NCBI GenBank assembly: GCA_963789175.1
Contig: CAWBJO010000005.1
Location: 1 to 64,000 of the forward strand
Source of the DNA: CAWBJO01 sp963789175
GTDB lineage: Bacteria > Pseudomonadota > Alphaproteobacteria > Rhizobiales > Aestuariivirgaceae
Direction: 5' to 3'
DNA: 64,000 bases
The notes under the pieces were generated by a model. It saw only the letters and a list, made by a program, of their open reading frames with translations. It was not told where the DNA came from and did no database searches. Shown one piece after another: positions 21,203 through 29,822 of the stretch. Each line of letters starts with the position of its first letter. The first letter of the stretch is position 1. Position numbers and translations under genes: made by a program.

Positions 21203-21499
21203 ATGCCTTTCAAAAAGGGAGTGAGCGGCAACCCAGGGGGGCGCCCGAGGGGACACGCAGAGGTCGCCGCTGCTGCGCGAGATCACACCACGGACGCAAT
21301 AAACGCCCTCGTCGAGAGTTTGAAGGATCCGCGGCTCGCCGTGCCCGCTGCAGTAGCTCTCCTCGATCGAGGATGGGGAAAGCCCACCGCGATGACGTCG
21401 GTAGTTCAGTCACCCTTGGAAGGCCTTTCTCCATCGGAACTCGATGCCCTGGAATGGGCCATAAAGGCTGTGTCGCAAGATGGTGATGTCGATGAATAG
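21203..21499 (+). CDS. DUF5681-type small protein
   Basis: 98 residues. The N-terminus K-K-G-V-S-G-N-P-G-G-R-P-R-G is the signature of DUF5681 proteins, often encoded in prophages and integrated elements and thought to relate to small terminase or DNA-binding proteins. The remainder (AINALVESLKDPRLAVPAAV, LLDRGWGKP) is helical. It stands alone here without any other phage gene, so it may be a remnant cargo gene. Confidence 0.7.
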   Translation: MPFKKGVSGNPGGRPRGHAEVAAAARDHTTDAINALVESLKDPRLAVPAAVALLDRGWGKPTAMTSVVQSPLEGLSPSELDALEWAIKAVSQDGDVDE

Positions 21500-21924
21500 G
21501 CTTCCGGGATGCAATTTTTGACAGGCGGGGAGGTCAGGAGGCCACTTCTCAAGCTTAGAAGACTACTCGCTTGGCATCTGAGGTGGAACGAGCCAGATAA
21601 AGGGAGTGTTTGGTTCTTCGTCAGGTCCCAACGGAGGCGGCCCTTGTTCGGCTCATCGAACTTGGCCGGAAGCTTGCCGCCAGGCGAGCGGGTTTGGTCC
21701 TCCAAGTTGCGGATGCAAAGGAGGGCAAAGCGCATTTGCTCCAAGCGCGCGCTAGCCTCTGCTGATACGTCCAGCGCCTTGTCCATGAACTGGAGACCGT
21801 GAACGGTTTGCCGGTCCGAATGATATTGTCTCATCTGAACAACAGCCGTCGTGAGCTTTTCAACTGCTGCCTGCGCAGCCAAGGTTACCGGGTCGCCTGC
21901 CACTCTGCTTACGCCGGCCTCCAA
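21406..21924 (-). CDS. Doubtful ORF, unknown
   Basis: 172 codons overlapping the 3' end of the DUF5681 gene on the other strand. The first 90 residues (QAAVEKLTTAVVQMRQYHSD, KALDVSAEASARLEQMRFAL) look like a helical protein; the last 60 (Ser- and Pro-rich) look non-native. It could be a real gene whose 3' end was lost. No family recognised and no strong ribosome site. Confidence 0.3.
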   Translation of the reverse strand: MEAGVSRVAGDPVTLAAQAAVEKLTTAVVQMRQYHSDRQTVHGLQFMDKALDVSAEASARLEQMRFALLCIRNLEDQTRSPGGKLPAKFDEPNKGRLRWDLTKNQTLPLSGSFHLRCQASSLLSLRSGLLTSPPVKNCIPEAYSSTSPSCDTAFMAHSRASSSDGERPSKGD

Positions 21925-22091
21925 TGATCCTCAGCCGCCAACCGACAATACAGCTCCCACTCACCGGGGAACTGATCGAAAAGCGCACGCCGCAGCGCGG
22001 CCAATTTGCGCTCGGGCTTGGACCTGGCCTCGACGGCGCACACGAAGCGCGAGGCATTGTCGATTTGGAGGTAGACGTTCCAGAGCTTCAT
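21909..22091 (-). CDS. Tiny paired protein B, copy 1
   Basis: 60 residues (MKLWNVYLQIDNASRFVCAV, EARSKPERKLAALRRALFDQ, FPGEWELYCRLAAEDHWRPA). The start overlaps the stop of the upstream 61-residue gene by four bases (ATGA), so they are coupled. The pattern is strand, strand, amphipathic basic helix, strand with Trp. A paralogue is encoded at 28410-28688 (VAVVEARTKPTRQLIELRKK; F-T-G-K-W-D-L-L), again beside a paralogue of the partner. No known family; cytosolic. Reality is supported by conservation of both members in two places. Confidence 0.6.
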   Translation of the reverse strand: MKLWNVYLQIDNASRFVCAVEARSKPERKLAALRRALFDQFPGEWELYCRLAAEDHWRPA

Positions 22092-22273
22092 GTCTTGGAC
22101 GGTCGCCTGGTCCTGCTGGGTTTCTCGGGAACGGCCGTTGCCTCGCTCTGCAATCGCAAAGCACGAAGGCGAGCTGTACGCTCCGCCCGGAGACGACCTT
22201 CTCGCGCTATGATCTCAAAGGCGGTCAGGTTGGTTGCGTCTTCGCGTTCTTGGCGTTTCTTGGTGGTGGTCAT
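22088..22273 (-). CDS. Tiny paired protein A, copy 1
   Basis: 61 residues, highly basic and helical: TAFEIIAREGRLRAERTARL followed by R-A-L-R-L-Q-S-E, with a Pro/Ser/Arg tail. The copy at 28182-28364 has TALEIIKREAKLRAERTARL at the same place, so the central helix is almost identical. Its stop overlaps the start of the 60-residue partner. Proteins with A-x-x-I-I-x-x-E-x-x-x-R-x-x-x-T-A-R-L are common and unnamed in rhizobia (from memory). Function unknown; nucleic-acid binding is plausible from charge alone. Confidence 0.6.
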   Translation of the reverse strand: MTTTKKRQEREDATNLTAFEIIAREGRLRAERTARLRALRLQSEATAVPEKPSRTRRPSKT

Positions 22274-22913
22274 ACCGAACTCCTACGCCGTGAATTTAGG
22301 GTGCCGTTCCTGAACACTTTTAGAACTATGTGTATCGCTCCGGACGCCGAGTTTCAGGGATTACTTGAAGACATCAGAGGCTTCGCTCCTGCTTATGGTG
22401 GATTTTGACCGAATAATTCCGGAGAGCGAGACATTCGTTGTGCAGCGCATGAGCTCGCAGACCGCAACCGCTTCGTGTGGAGGCAGTTCGGTTCACGGCG
22501 GGACTTCGAGCCACTGCCTAGGCGCTGGGACGACCTTCGGTGCTTGAACACGCGGTAGGGTACTGAAGCGGGGCGCCAGCTGGTGCACTCCTCCTAGACT
22601 TGGAGGCCAGTCGGACGAATGGCCATGGACTTTTTTATTGCGGAGGCGCAAAATCCGTTGCAATGAGACACAGTCCATCATGCGTCCATTGCTTCATACT
22701 CGAATTTCGCCACCGGATTTTATCTCGCCCAAGCATGTTTGAACATTGCGAGACGGCGGCGGCCGGTCGTGCATTAGGCTTCACCCGACGGCGTAACGTA
22801 ACCCGTTCCAGACATCTGGGAGGGATAGCCATGGCTCACCTTCGACGCAAAGTTGCGAATATGCCGTTTTCATCACCAGCTCAGTTCCCCCAATGGGGCT
22901 GTGGAGCAAACCC
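22274..22913. other. Gene-free stretch
   Basis: About 640 bases between the tiny gene pair and the cache-protein gene. I see no convincing coding frame, hairpin or repeat; it must hold the promoter of the leftward pair and that of the rightward cache gene. Confidence 0.35.
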
Positions 22914-23661
22914 ATGAGACGCCGCCTGATTCACGTTTCTCGGAGCTCTCTTGATGCTCCCGAGTGCGTGCCTGGCTGAGACCGCATCGTTTTCGAGCTT
23001 CACAGACGCGCAGCTTAAGGAGCTAGCCTCAGAACTGAACACCCTCTGCCGTGATCCTAAGGGGAACACCAGCGATACGATGCGGAAGTTTATTTGCATC
23101 ATCAGAGACGAAAGCTGGGACGCTGTTGAACAGCGCGGCTATTGCTATAGTACGCTCGGTAAGGAGTTGTTTCCCAAATGTGATGCAGTCACCGCGCCGG
23201 AGCCGTACATCTCCCCCGCACTAGGTTCAGCTACCGCTGAGGAGGTTATTCAGAAAACACGCGAGGCGGCGGAATATTTAATCAAAGAAGGCGAGAAGGG
23301 TCTCGCGACCTTCAATTCGAGAAACGCGCAATCGTTCTGGAAAGCGGATGGATATGTTTTCGTCATTGACTGCGAGCATGGAAAACTATTGGCGCATCCA
23401 ACGATCGGCATCCCCGGTACGCCACTCGAAGAAATGAAAGATTCCCGGGGGCTTCCGTTGGCAAAACCATATTGCGAAAACGGTTTGCGGCCAAATGGGG
23501 GTTGGTTTGAAATTCATCTACCTAAACCGACCAGAACAAAAGTTGTGCGCAAGATCCTCTATGTTCGGTCAGTTCCCGGTACGACATATCAGGTTGTCTC
23601 GGGGATTTATGATGAGACAGTAACGGTAGAAGCGTTGAACAAGCTTATTGTCAGCAGGTAA
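22914..23661 (+). pseudogene. Secreted single-cache-domain protein, signal peptide out of frame
   Basis: The main frame is open from 22951 (M-M-L-P-S-A-C-L-A-E-T) and ends with a cache fold: EEVIQKTREAAEYLIKEGEK, FWKADGYVFVIDCEHGKLLA, H-P-T-I-G-I-P-G, VVSGIYDETVTVEALNKLIV. Reading upstream in the same frame gives FTFLGALLMLPSACLAETAS, clearly the core of a signal peptide, but it is blocked by TGA. ATG 22914 (M-R-R-R-L) is one base out of phase, so one extra base near 22930 seems to separate start from body. Cache domains bind small ligands; here there is no signalling module attached. Confidence 0.65.
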
Positions 23662-23830
23662 ACTCCAATATTCCGTTCACTAAGAAATCATTCGGGACTA
23701 GGGACCGCTCAGCAACGCTGTGCGACTGCGCCCCCTTGATCAGTGTCAGACATGACAAAAGTGCTAATGTTGCTCATCGACGCGAAACAAGAGATACTTC
23801 CTCATCGGCTCATGAACGGACTTCATCCGA

Positions 23831-24724
23831 ATGACCCGCGAACTACCTCCACTGCCTTCTGCCCGCGCCTTTGAGGCGGCCGCGCGCCATATGAGCTTCC
23901 AGGGGGCGGCGGAGGAATTGCATGTGACTCCATCTGCCATCAGCCATCAGGTCCGATCGCTCGAGATGTTTTTGGGAGTTGAGCTGTTTCGCCGCGACCA
24001 TCGCGGGGTGACCCTCACCATGGAGGGGGACGCATACCTAGCGAAACTACGCGAGGCATTCGACCAGATCGCTATCGCCACTGCAGCCGTTAAGAAAAGA
24101 AAACTCAGTGGGAGCCTCGCGCTTGGCGCCACATCGGCGTTTGTCTCGAGGTGGATACTGCCTAGATTGGCTCGATTTTCGGCCTCTTACCCAGAAATTG
24201 ATCTTAATCTTAAAGCGCTCGTTGAGCCCGTTGATTTCCAGAAACACAATTTGGACATGGCCATTGCCATGGGTCCGAAAGATTGGCCGGGATTGCGGTC
24301 AGATCGCATCATGAGTTCGCCTTTGTTTGCGATATGCAGCCCAGCCATTGGCGAGCTTCTAAAGAAGCCTTCCGACCTGAGGGGTAAGACACTTCTCCAC
24401 TACGACCAAGGTGAGGAATGGGCCCGTTGGTTGAAAGCAGCGGAAATCGATATGGATTCGTCCAGTGGCCCTAGATTCAATGACTGCAACGTCATGCTGC
24501 AAGCGGCAGTCCAAGGCATCGGAGTAGGTCTTTCTTTCACCGCTCTCGCTGAAAAGGAACTCGCGGCGGGCCAATTGGTCAAACCCTTCGATCTCAAATT
24601 ACTTCCAGATGCTTGGTACTATGTGGTTTCACCTTCGCCATCAGCGGACTTACCGAAACTTACCGCTGTCCGTAAGTGGATTTTGCATGAAGCAGAATCC
24701 GATGCACTCGGGGTAGCAGCCTAG
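23831..24724 (+). CDS. LysR-family transcriptional regulator, GcvA-like
   Basis: 297 residues. N-terminal winged HTH: PLPSARAFEAAARHMSFQGA, AAEELHVTPSAISHQVRSLE, LGVELFRRDHRGVTLT, the exact style of GcvA-type LysR proteins. The C-terminal effector domain resembles a periplasmic binding protein (GSLALGATSAFVSRWILPRL, VMLQAAVQGIGVGLSFTALA). Target genes are not evident; it is not divergent from a metabolic gene. The cache-protein gene lies upstream on the same strand, 170 bases away. Confidence 0.9.
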   Translation: MTRELPPLPSARAFEAAARHMSFQGAAEELHVTPSAISHQVRSLEMFLGVELFRRDHRGVTLTMEGDAYLAKLREAFDQIAIATAAVKKRKLSGSLALGATSAFVSRWILPRLARFSASYPEIDLNLKALVEPVDFQKHNLDMAIAMGPKDWPGLRSDRIMSSPLFAICSPAIGELLKKPSDLRGKTLLHYDQGEEWARWLKAAEIDMDSSSGPRFNDCNVMLQAAVQGIGVGLSFTALAEKELAAGQLVKPFDLKLLPDAWYYVVSPSPSADLPKLTAVRKWILHEAESDALGVAA

Positions 24725-24946
24725 GTTAAATCGTCAGTGATCAAAGAACCGTCCGGGAAGCATTCCGATAACTCTCGGCGAGAGACCGCAGCTCCTCGGC
24801 TCGCGACCTCCACGAGGCCACCTTGTAGCGGTCATCATTCAGACCGGCAGCCATAACCACCCTTTTACCCTGTTGGACGCTTCAGCCGTTCAACGCAGAC
24901 CAAGTCTGCGGCGTTCCAACCGGATGTCGGCTAAGGCGAACCTGGG

Positions 24947-25011
24947 AGCGCAAATCTGAGCCACGCGAATCTGGTCAAAGCGAACCTGAGTGGCGCAAAC
25001 CTGAATTACGA
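24947..25011 (+). pseudogene. Pentapeptide-repeat fragment
   Basis: In one plus frame the bases read S-A-N-L-S-H-A-N-L-V-K-A-N-L-S-G-A-N-L-N-Y: four consecutive A-N-L-x-x pentapeptides. It continues straight into the duplicated ECF sigma segment (starting 25012), so the repeat protein is truncated exactly at the duplication junction. Upstream bases show a degenerate version (K-A-N-L-G in another frame). Confidence 0.55.
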
Positions 25012-25454
25012 AGTGCCGCCCAGACCCAGTCGCGCAGGTCGCGATTTTCGATGTTGGTTTCGATCCGGTCTTCATCCTGTATTTCACGGAAGTTCCGCTC
25101 TGCCTCCGCGCCGCCTACCTGAGGTCGATGTCGCCGTTTCTCCATCAGGCAGCGGTTTCGTATGATTGCGAGCAACCAGTCACCAACCGCCCCCGGTTCA
25201 CGCAACTGACCAAGCTGGACCATCGCCGTAACGAATGTGTCGTGGACGGCATCATCGGCGTCACTGGTGTAGCCAAGCAGCGAGACCGCAGCAGCATACA
25301 GTTTCGGTCGATAGCGCTCAAACAGGAGGCCCAAGCTTACCGTGCAGCCGCCCATTGCCTCGGCTGCAAGCGCTGCGTCACTGGTTCCGTTCTTTTTATG
25401 CACCCTCGTCGATCCGGACATTGGCTTCACAGTCCTCGGAAAAGCCGTTAGCAC
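24975..25454 (-). pseudogene. Truncated second copy of the ECF sigma gene
   Basis: Codes for sigma region 2 (LLFERYRPKLYAAAVSLLGY, D-A-V-H-D-T-F-V-T-A-M-V) nearly identical to the gene at 6844-7809 but stops after D-W-V-W-A-A-L-R-N-S, losing region 4 and the C-terminal domain. Without region 4 it cannot recognise a -35 element in the usual way. Its first ~24 residues differ from the full copy, so the upstream part is also foreign. Confidence 0.75.
25012..25388. repeat. Duplicated 377-bp segment, copy 2
   Basis: Partner of 7403-7779; same orientation, no gaps, about 19 differences by eye. Left end abuts the pentapeptide-repeat fragment; right end abuts unrelated sequence. Confidence 0.85.
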
Positions 25455-25465
25455 AAAAGCTTTCC

Positions 25466-25921
25466 TTACGGGCTGTAGTGGCCGGCACCGAACACGTAGC
25501 CATCAACATTCTTAGCGAAGGTTGTTTTAGTCTCGGTTTTCCCGTTTGTGAAATTAACGAACTTGTACTTCACCCAATTGCCCTCGGCAGAGGCAGCGAT
25601 AATCTCATCACCAAATGCCTTACCGTCACCGTCCTTTAAACCAACTAGGGTATCGCCAACTAGACCATTGTTGGCACCATGCGCGACCATCTTATGATCG
25701 GGGCCAACAACAAAGACATAGAGATCGCGATCCACAAAAGGTCCGCCGGGAGTATTGATCTCTCCAATCGTCTTCTCAGCCCCAACTTCCTTGTAACGAG
25801 CAATCGCCTTTTCCACGAGAGCTTGCGCTTCTTCGGCCGTGCCGCGTTCGGCGGCTGATGCTGGAAGTGGCGCAAAGAACAAAAGCACTAGTAGAAGCGA
25901 AATACCGATGGGTTTAATCAT
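25466..25921 (-). CDS. Secreted single-cache-domain protein
   Basis: 151 residues with a signal peptide (ISLLLVLLFFAPLPASA, cleavage A-S-A). The mature protein is a minimal cache domain: GTAEEAQALVEKAIARYKEV, DRDLYVFVVGPDHKMVAHGA, N-N-G-L-V-G-D-T-L, W-V-K-Y-K-F-V-N-F and a final FAKNVDGYVFGAGHYSP. Soluble periplasmic cache proteins of this size bind small organic ligands; no partner kinase or chemoreceptor is adjacent. A second, longer secreted cache protein is encoded at 22914-23661. Confidence 0.82.
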   Translation of the reverse strand: MIKPIGISLLLVLLFFAPLPASAAERGTAEEAQALVEKAIARYKEVGAEKTIGEINTPGGPFVDRDLYVFVVGPDHKMVAHGANNGLVGDTLVGLKDGDGKAFGDEIIAASAEGNWVKYKFVNFTNGKTETKTTFAKNVDGYVFGAGHYSP

Positions 25922-26261
25922 GGGAGTAACTCTTCACTACACGTGAAATGGCGTGATCTTACAATCCTATACGCATCAACCGGCGCTCTATTTGGCCTTT
26001 GGGAAAGGGTTGACTGGGTACTCGATCGGGTCGCGATACAGGTAAGTGTTTCATACCTTTGCAGCTTGGTATTGGCTTTAGCTTTGCCACAATTCCAGCG
26101 CATCTTGGTCTAGATGTTACTCGGCTAAATGTTCCGAGAAAGGTGTTTGGTGCTGTCCGGCCTACGAGGCAGGGAAGCGGAGAAAGATTGTTGCAAACGC
26201 GCCGCTTCCCTTAGTCCTGATTGAGCACCCGCGTGGGGTTTTCAATTCCACTAGGTGCAAC
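25922..26261. other. Divergent promoter region
   Basis: Separates the leftward cache gene from the rightward binding-protein gene. No coding frame seen; no clear operator identified. Confidence 0.35.
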
Positions 26262-27877
26262 ATGCGCGGTCGATTTGTTTCATCTGCAGTGATTAGTGCA
26301 TTTCTGTTCGTCATAGCCACGGCGCCTGTGGTCGTTGGCCAGGGGATGCGAACGGCTCCATCCGCAGGTGGTCAGGTCGACTTTGACACCGGCAAACTTC
26401 AAGGCGCTGATGAACGGCAAATTGCAGCAGTGCAAAGATTGCTGCGGCGCCTAGGTCATCTAAAAGATGATGACGTATCACGTCGGCTTGATCCCAAAAC
26501 CCATCGAGCGATCAGTCGTTTTCTGTCAGCCACGGTGTCTGATGCAAAGGTTTCGAATTATGATGATCTATTGCACCTCTTGTACACTTCGATCTGGCAG
26601 AACGAAGGATGGGGCAAGGGCCAGGCAGCCGGGCAGGATGCGGTTATCGATCCTGAAAAGGTCAAGGTATCCCAGGAAGCCTTAAAAAAGCTGGGCTATG
26701 AACTTGGGCCCCGTCGATGGAAAATTTGGACCAGCAACTTTCGCTGCGGTCGAGGTTTTCCAAGAAGATGTGGGCATGAAGATCGACGGGCTTTTAACCC
26801 GCAATACTCATGACGCCATCTTGCGAGCTTTGGTGCTGAACGATGAGAAGCCCCAAGGTGAAGTGCATGTGCTCAACTGGCCCGACTATATGGATCCCGC
26901 GGTGCTCGAGCGCTTCTCGAAAGAGACACTTATCGAGGTTATTCACGACGTTTTTGAAAATTCCGATGAAACAAAAGAACTGCTGCTGTCGGGGTCATCG
27001 AAATATGACGTAATCGTTCAAGCCAGTTCACAGCTCCGACCGATCTTGGAGGAAAACGCGATCAAAGAACTGGATCCCGGCAAGTTGCCCAACTACCCCA
27101 ATCTGGATCCGGAGGTACTGCGCTTTACAGCACGCCTCGATCCCCAAAACAAACATTCGGTGCCCTATATGTGGGGCACCGTCGGTATCGGAGTCAGCGA
27201 GGAAGCGGTCAGAAAAATTCTTCCCAAAGTAAGGGTCAACAGCCTGTCAATGTTTCTCGATCCCAAAATAGCGAAGCGGCTGTCTCAGTGCGGTCTTGCC
27301 TTTGTCGATGAACCTACCGACGTCGTTCCCGCTCTCGTGGCCTATGTTGGCGGCGACATCGCAAAGATCGGATCCACCGATCTTGAAACCGTCGACCAGA
27401 CGCTCTCCCAAGTCGCTCCATACGTCAAAGTCGTTTCCGCAGCCCGCTACATTGATGACCTCGCCGAGGGAAAATACTGTGCCGTCATTGGCTATTCTGG
27501 CGACATGTTCATGGCACGCGATGCAGCAAAGCAGGCTGGCAAGGCGAGAATTTCATACTACGTTCCAATCGAGGGTAGTCAGCTCTGGTTTGATCTGATG
27601 GTTATTCCTCAGAATGCACCAAATGTTGAAAATGCCTATAGGTTTTTGAATTTCCTGCTCGAGGCAGAGGTGGCTGCGGCCAATACTAACTATCTGCAGT
27701 ATGCAAATCCCAACAAAGCTTCTGAACCATACATCGACAAAACACTTATTGGACGACCCAGGGCTCTATCCGTCGGCGGAAGTGTGGGCGCGGCTCGAAA
27801 TATTGCTGCCCCTCACGCCCAATGTTGAAGCGGAACTAAATCGCATCTGGGCAAAACTACCTAAGGCAAATCCTTAG
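26262..27877 (+). pseudogene. Peptidoglycan-binding domain fused to PotD-type binding protein, two frameshifts
   Basis: Signal peptide (residues 1-27, SAVISAFLFVIATAPVVVGQ), then two peptidoglycan-binding-like helical units (RQIAAVQRLLRRLGHLKDDD; QEALKKLGYELGPVDGKFGP, VEVFQEDVGMKIDGLLTRNT), then a spermidine/putrescine-type solute-binding domain from VHVLNWPDYMDPAVLERFSK to the end. An extra C in a CCCC run near 26707 and a shift near 27745 break it; after the second, the proper end reads LLDDPGLYPSAEVWARLEIL to LNRIWAKLPKANP, stop 27877. The binding domain, if working, would be anchored to or sense the cell wall. No permease genes follow. Confidence 0.75.
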
Positions 27878-28181
27878 AGGCACTCAACGAGCTCGTGTCG
27901 ATTCAGGCGCTACTTCAGGGCATTAAGAGGACATGCCGATTACCACTCGGTGTCCGCTCTCGGGGAGAAGCACGACATCCCCCCGTGCATCCGCCTTGCA
28001 CGTTGCGCAACATTAGAATTGACGGTGCGGCCTATGCGACCTGCTTACCCTTCTGGCTACCTGTTCACCGTGAGAGATTTTTCAGAGTTTATCCTCTAAA
28101 GACGAAACTCGGCTATGATTGTCAGCTCACACGCTATGGCTGTGATCTCGCGGGCTAGTCCGACACAACTCGACCGGGAGG
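27878..28181. other. Gene-free stretch
   Basis: Nothing convincing on either strand downstream of the binding protein and of the leftward tiny gene. Confidence 0.35.
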
Positions 28182-28364
28182 TCACTTTTTTGGAGTAGGA
28201 GAGGGTGGGTCGGTATCTGACTTGCCTTGCCTATCGCGCTCTAGCCGTAGGGCCTTTAGCCGGGCGGTTCGCTCGGCTCTCAGTTTGGCTTCTCGTTTAA
28301 TGATTTCCAAAGCTGTCTTATCGGTGGCCGCAGAGCGCGTCTCACGATCTTTTTGGGTAGCCAT
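28182..28364 (-). CDS. Tiny paired protein A, copy 2
   Basis: 60 residues; basic helix TALEIIKREAKLRAERTARL with K-A-L-R-L-E-R-D, then a Ser/Pro/Asp tail. Paralogue of the 61-residue protein at 22088-22273. Here it lies 45 bases downstream of protein B (28410-28688) rather than upstream of it, so the gene order is reversed relative to copy 1. Unknown function. Confidence 0.6.
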   Translation of the reverse strand: MATQKDRETRSAATDKTALEIIKREAKLRAERTARLKALRLERDRQGKSDTDPPSPTPKK

Positions 28365-28409
28365 GGGAGCAGCGTCTCACTCCTTCAACAACGGAACCCG
28401 ATCGTAATC

Positions 28410-28688
28410 TCACTTTTTTGGGCTGGCCTTCGGTTCGGGTCCCGACCTTACCAACAAATCCCATTTGCCCGTAAACCGTTTCTGCAATTTCTTGCGAAGC
28501 TCAATGAGCTGGCGTGTGGGTTTAGTGCGTGCCTCCACAACGGCCACCAGCAGCATGTCTTCTGATGCGTCGCGGCGGAGGTAAATCAACCATCTCTTGA
28601 GAACGGGAGATGTACGACCTGGTGAGCCCTTTCTACTCATGTGAGTAGAAGGGGAATGTGTTGAATGCGTAAGCCATGGTCCGAGCAT
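28410..28688 (-). CDS. Tiny paired protein B, copy 2
   Basis: Up to 92 residues. The core from residue 29 (LKRWLIYLRRDASEDMLLVA, VVEARTKPTRQLIELRKKLQ, KRFTGKWDLLVRSG) is paralogous to the 60-residue protein at 21909-22091. The first 28 residues have no counterpart there; ATG 28640 inside a palindrome is an alternative start to ATG 28688. The C-terminus adds a Lys/Pro/Ser tail. Not a recognised family. Pairing with protein A is conserved. Confidence 0.5.
   Translation of the reverse strand: MLGPWLTHSTHSPSTHMSRKGSPGRTSPVLKRWLIYLRRDASEDMLLVAVVEARTKPTRQLIELRKKLQKRFTGKWDLLVRSGPEPKASPKK
28627..28654. promoter_or_regulatory. Near-perfect 28-bp palindrome
   Basis: Arms CCCTTTCTACTCA and TGAGTAGAAGGGG pair over 13 positions (one G-T in RNA) around a two-base centre. 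It overlaps the possible start codon at 28640 of tiny protein B. As DNA it could be an operator; as RNA it could cover the start. No T run follows on either strand, so a terminator is less likely. Confidence 0.5.
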
Positions 28689-28898
28689 CGTCAGAATGAG
28701 TGCCCGGCCTCCGACGCGACTTAAATCCTCATCAGGTTAGAGAGTTCTAAGACGCGCAAAGCACAGTGTCGCCGTGTGCCCAGCTTTAGGCGTGACTGGC
28801 AGTACGTCAAGGAAAGCAGGAATGTAGGGCAAAGGATGCCGTTGGTTCGGCAGGTTAAGCGGTCGCGCGCCGTCGCCCTCTGTTAACTGAAGCGGTTA

Positions 28899-29234
28899 AT
28901 GCGAGCGAATACCGTGGCGGAGCTTGAAATCTTGTTTCTGCGCCCGGCGCCACCTGGAGAGGTGATCAAGCATGGTGGTGACATAGACAATCGCCTGAAA
29001 ACTCTATTTGACGCACTCAGGATGCCAAGCTTGGACGAACTTCCAAAGAGCGATCTACCAAAACCAGGTGATGAGCCGTTCTATGTTCTGCTAGAGGATG
29101 ATGCGCTCGTGACGGGTTTCTCTGTAATTACGGATCGACTTTTGACCCCGAGTGCCTCGGAAGGCCAAGTCGAACTGATTATTCATGTCAAGCTTTCCAC
29201 TACGCGGTCGAGTATGGTCAATATTGGCCTCTGA
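28899..29234 (+). CDS. RusA-like small protein, probably N-terminally truncated
   Basis: 111 residues: LEILFLRPAPPGEVIKHGGD, DIDNRLKTLFDALRMPS, PFYVLLEDDALVTGFSVITD, VELIIHVKLSTTRSSM. The D-I-D-N-R-L-K-T-L-F-D-A-L and later E-D-D-A-L-V pattern resembles the acidic metal-binding arrangement of RusA-type Holliday-junction resolvases (D-x-D-N, E-D-D). Homologous hypothetical proteins I remember carry a longer N-terminus, so this copy may be shortened. No ribosome site is obvious. Function by analogy only. Confidence 0.5.
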   Translation: MRANTVAELEILFLRPAPPGEVIKHGGDIDNRLKTLFDALRMPSLDELPKSDLPKPGDEPFYVLLEDDALVTGFSVITDRLLTPSASEGQVELIIHVKLSTTRSSMVNIGL

Positions 29235-29822
29235 TCGCTTGGCACGACGTTCCTTGCATCTATTTGCATACCATCTGCCATCGTTGAAAAAATGGTGAAA
29301 CGTTGAGCCAACTGGTGGGACTTTGTGGGCGAGAAACACTGTAATCATACAAGGTAGTTTCTTGTCCCACCTTCAACTAAATTATTGATTATTCGAGGAT
29401 ATGTCAGTCCTCCCGGGCCCACCACCTAGTCCGTTAGTCCATTGTGCGATGAGGCTCTAGGGCAATCACTGCCCATTCTCCGTGGAATTTGTGTATAAGT
29501 TTTGCTTCGCTTGGCGGTGAGCTTCTTCATTTTCTGCCAGCTGCGGCTCAGATCCGGAAAGTGCTCAGTCCGACTATTCCACCGCCAAGAGGACAAATGG
29601 TGGATTGGGTGACGGCCAGATCAATATCGTTTTACGGAACCGATTAGCCTGCATTTTTGGCCGGCGAGACATCTAACGGTAGGTTCTGCGAAAACCGTCT
29701 AACGATTTGATCCTCCACGATCTCAATTGTAACGCGCTCGCCGGGAAACGCTGGCAAACGCTGAGGGGCCCTGGCGATTTGTAACGCTCACAGTGCCGAT
29801 AAATCGTTGGTAGGAAGCAGGC
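29235..29822. other. Gene-free stretch
   Basis: About 590 bases with no convincing gene, tRNA or repeat on either strand. Must contain the promoter of the secreted protein gene at 29823. Confidence 0.35.

Noticed and set aside
21909..22091. Tiny protein B as a KaiB-like clock protein
   Set aside because: Only general size and strand-helix order agree; the key KaiB residues are not there.
29091..29348. Minus-strand frame of 85 codons
   Set aside because: Antisense to the RusA-like gene end; no start signal and shadow composition.
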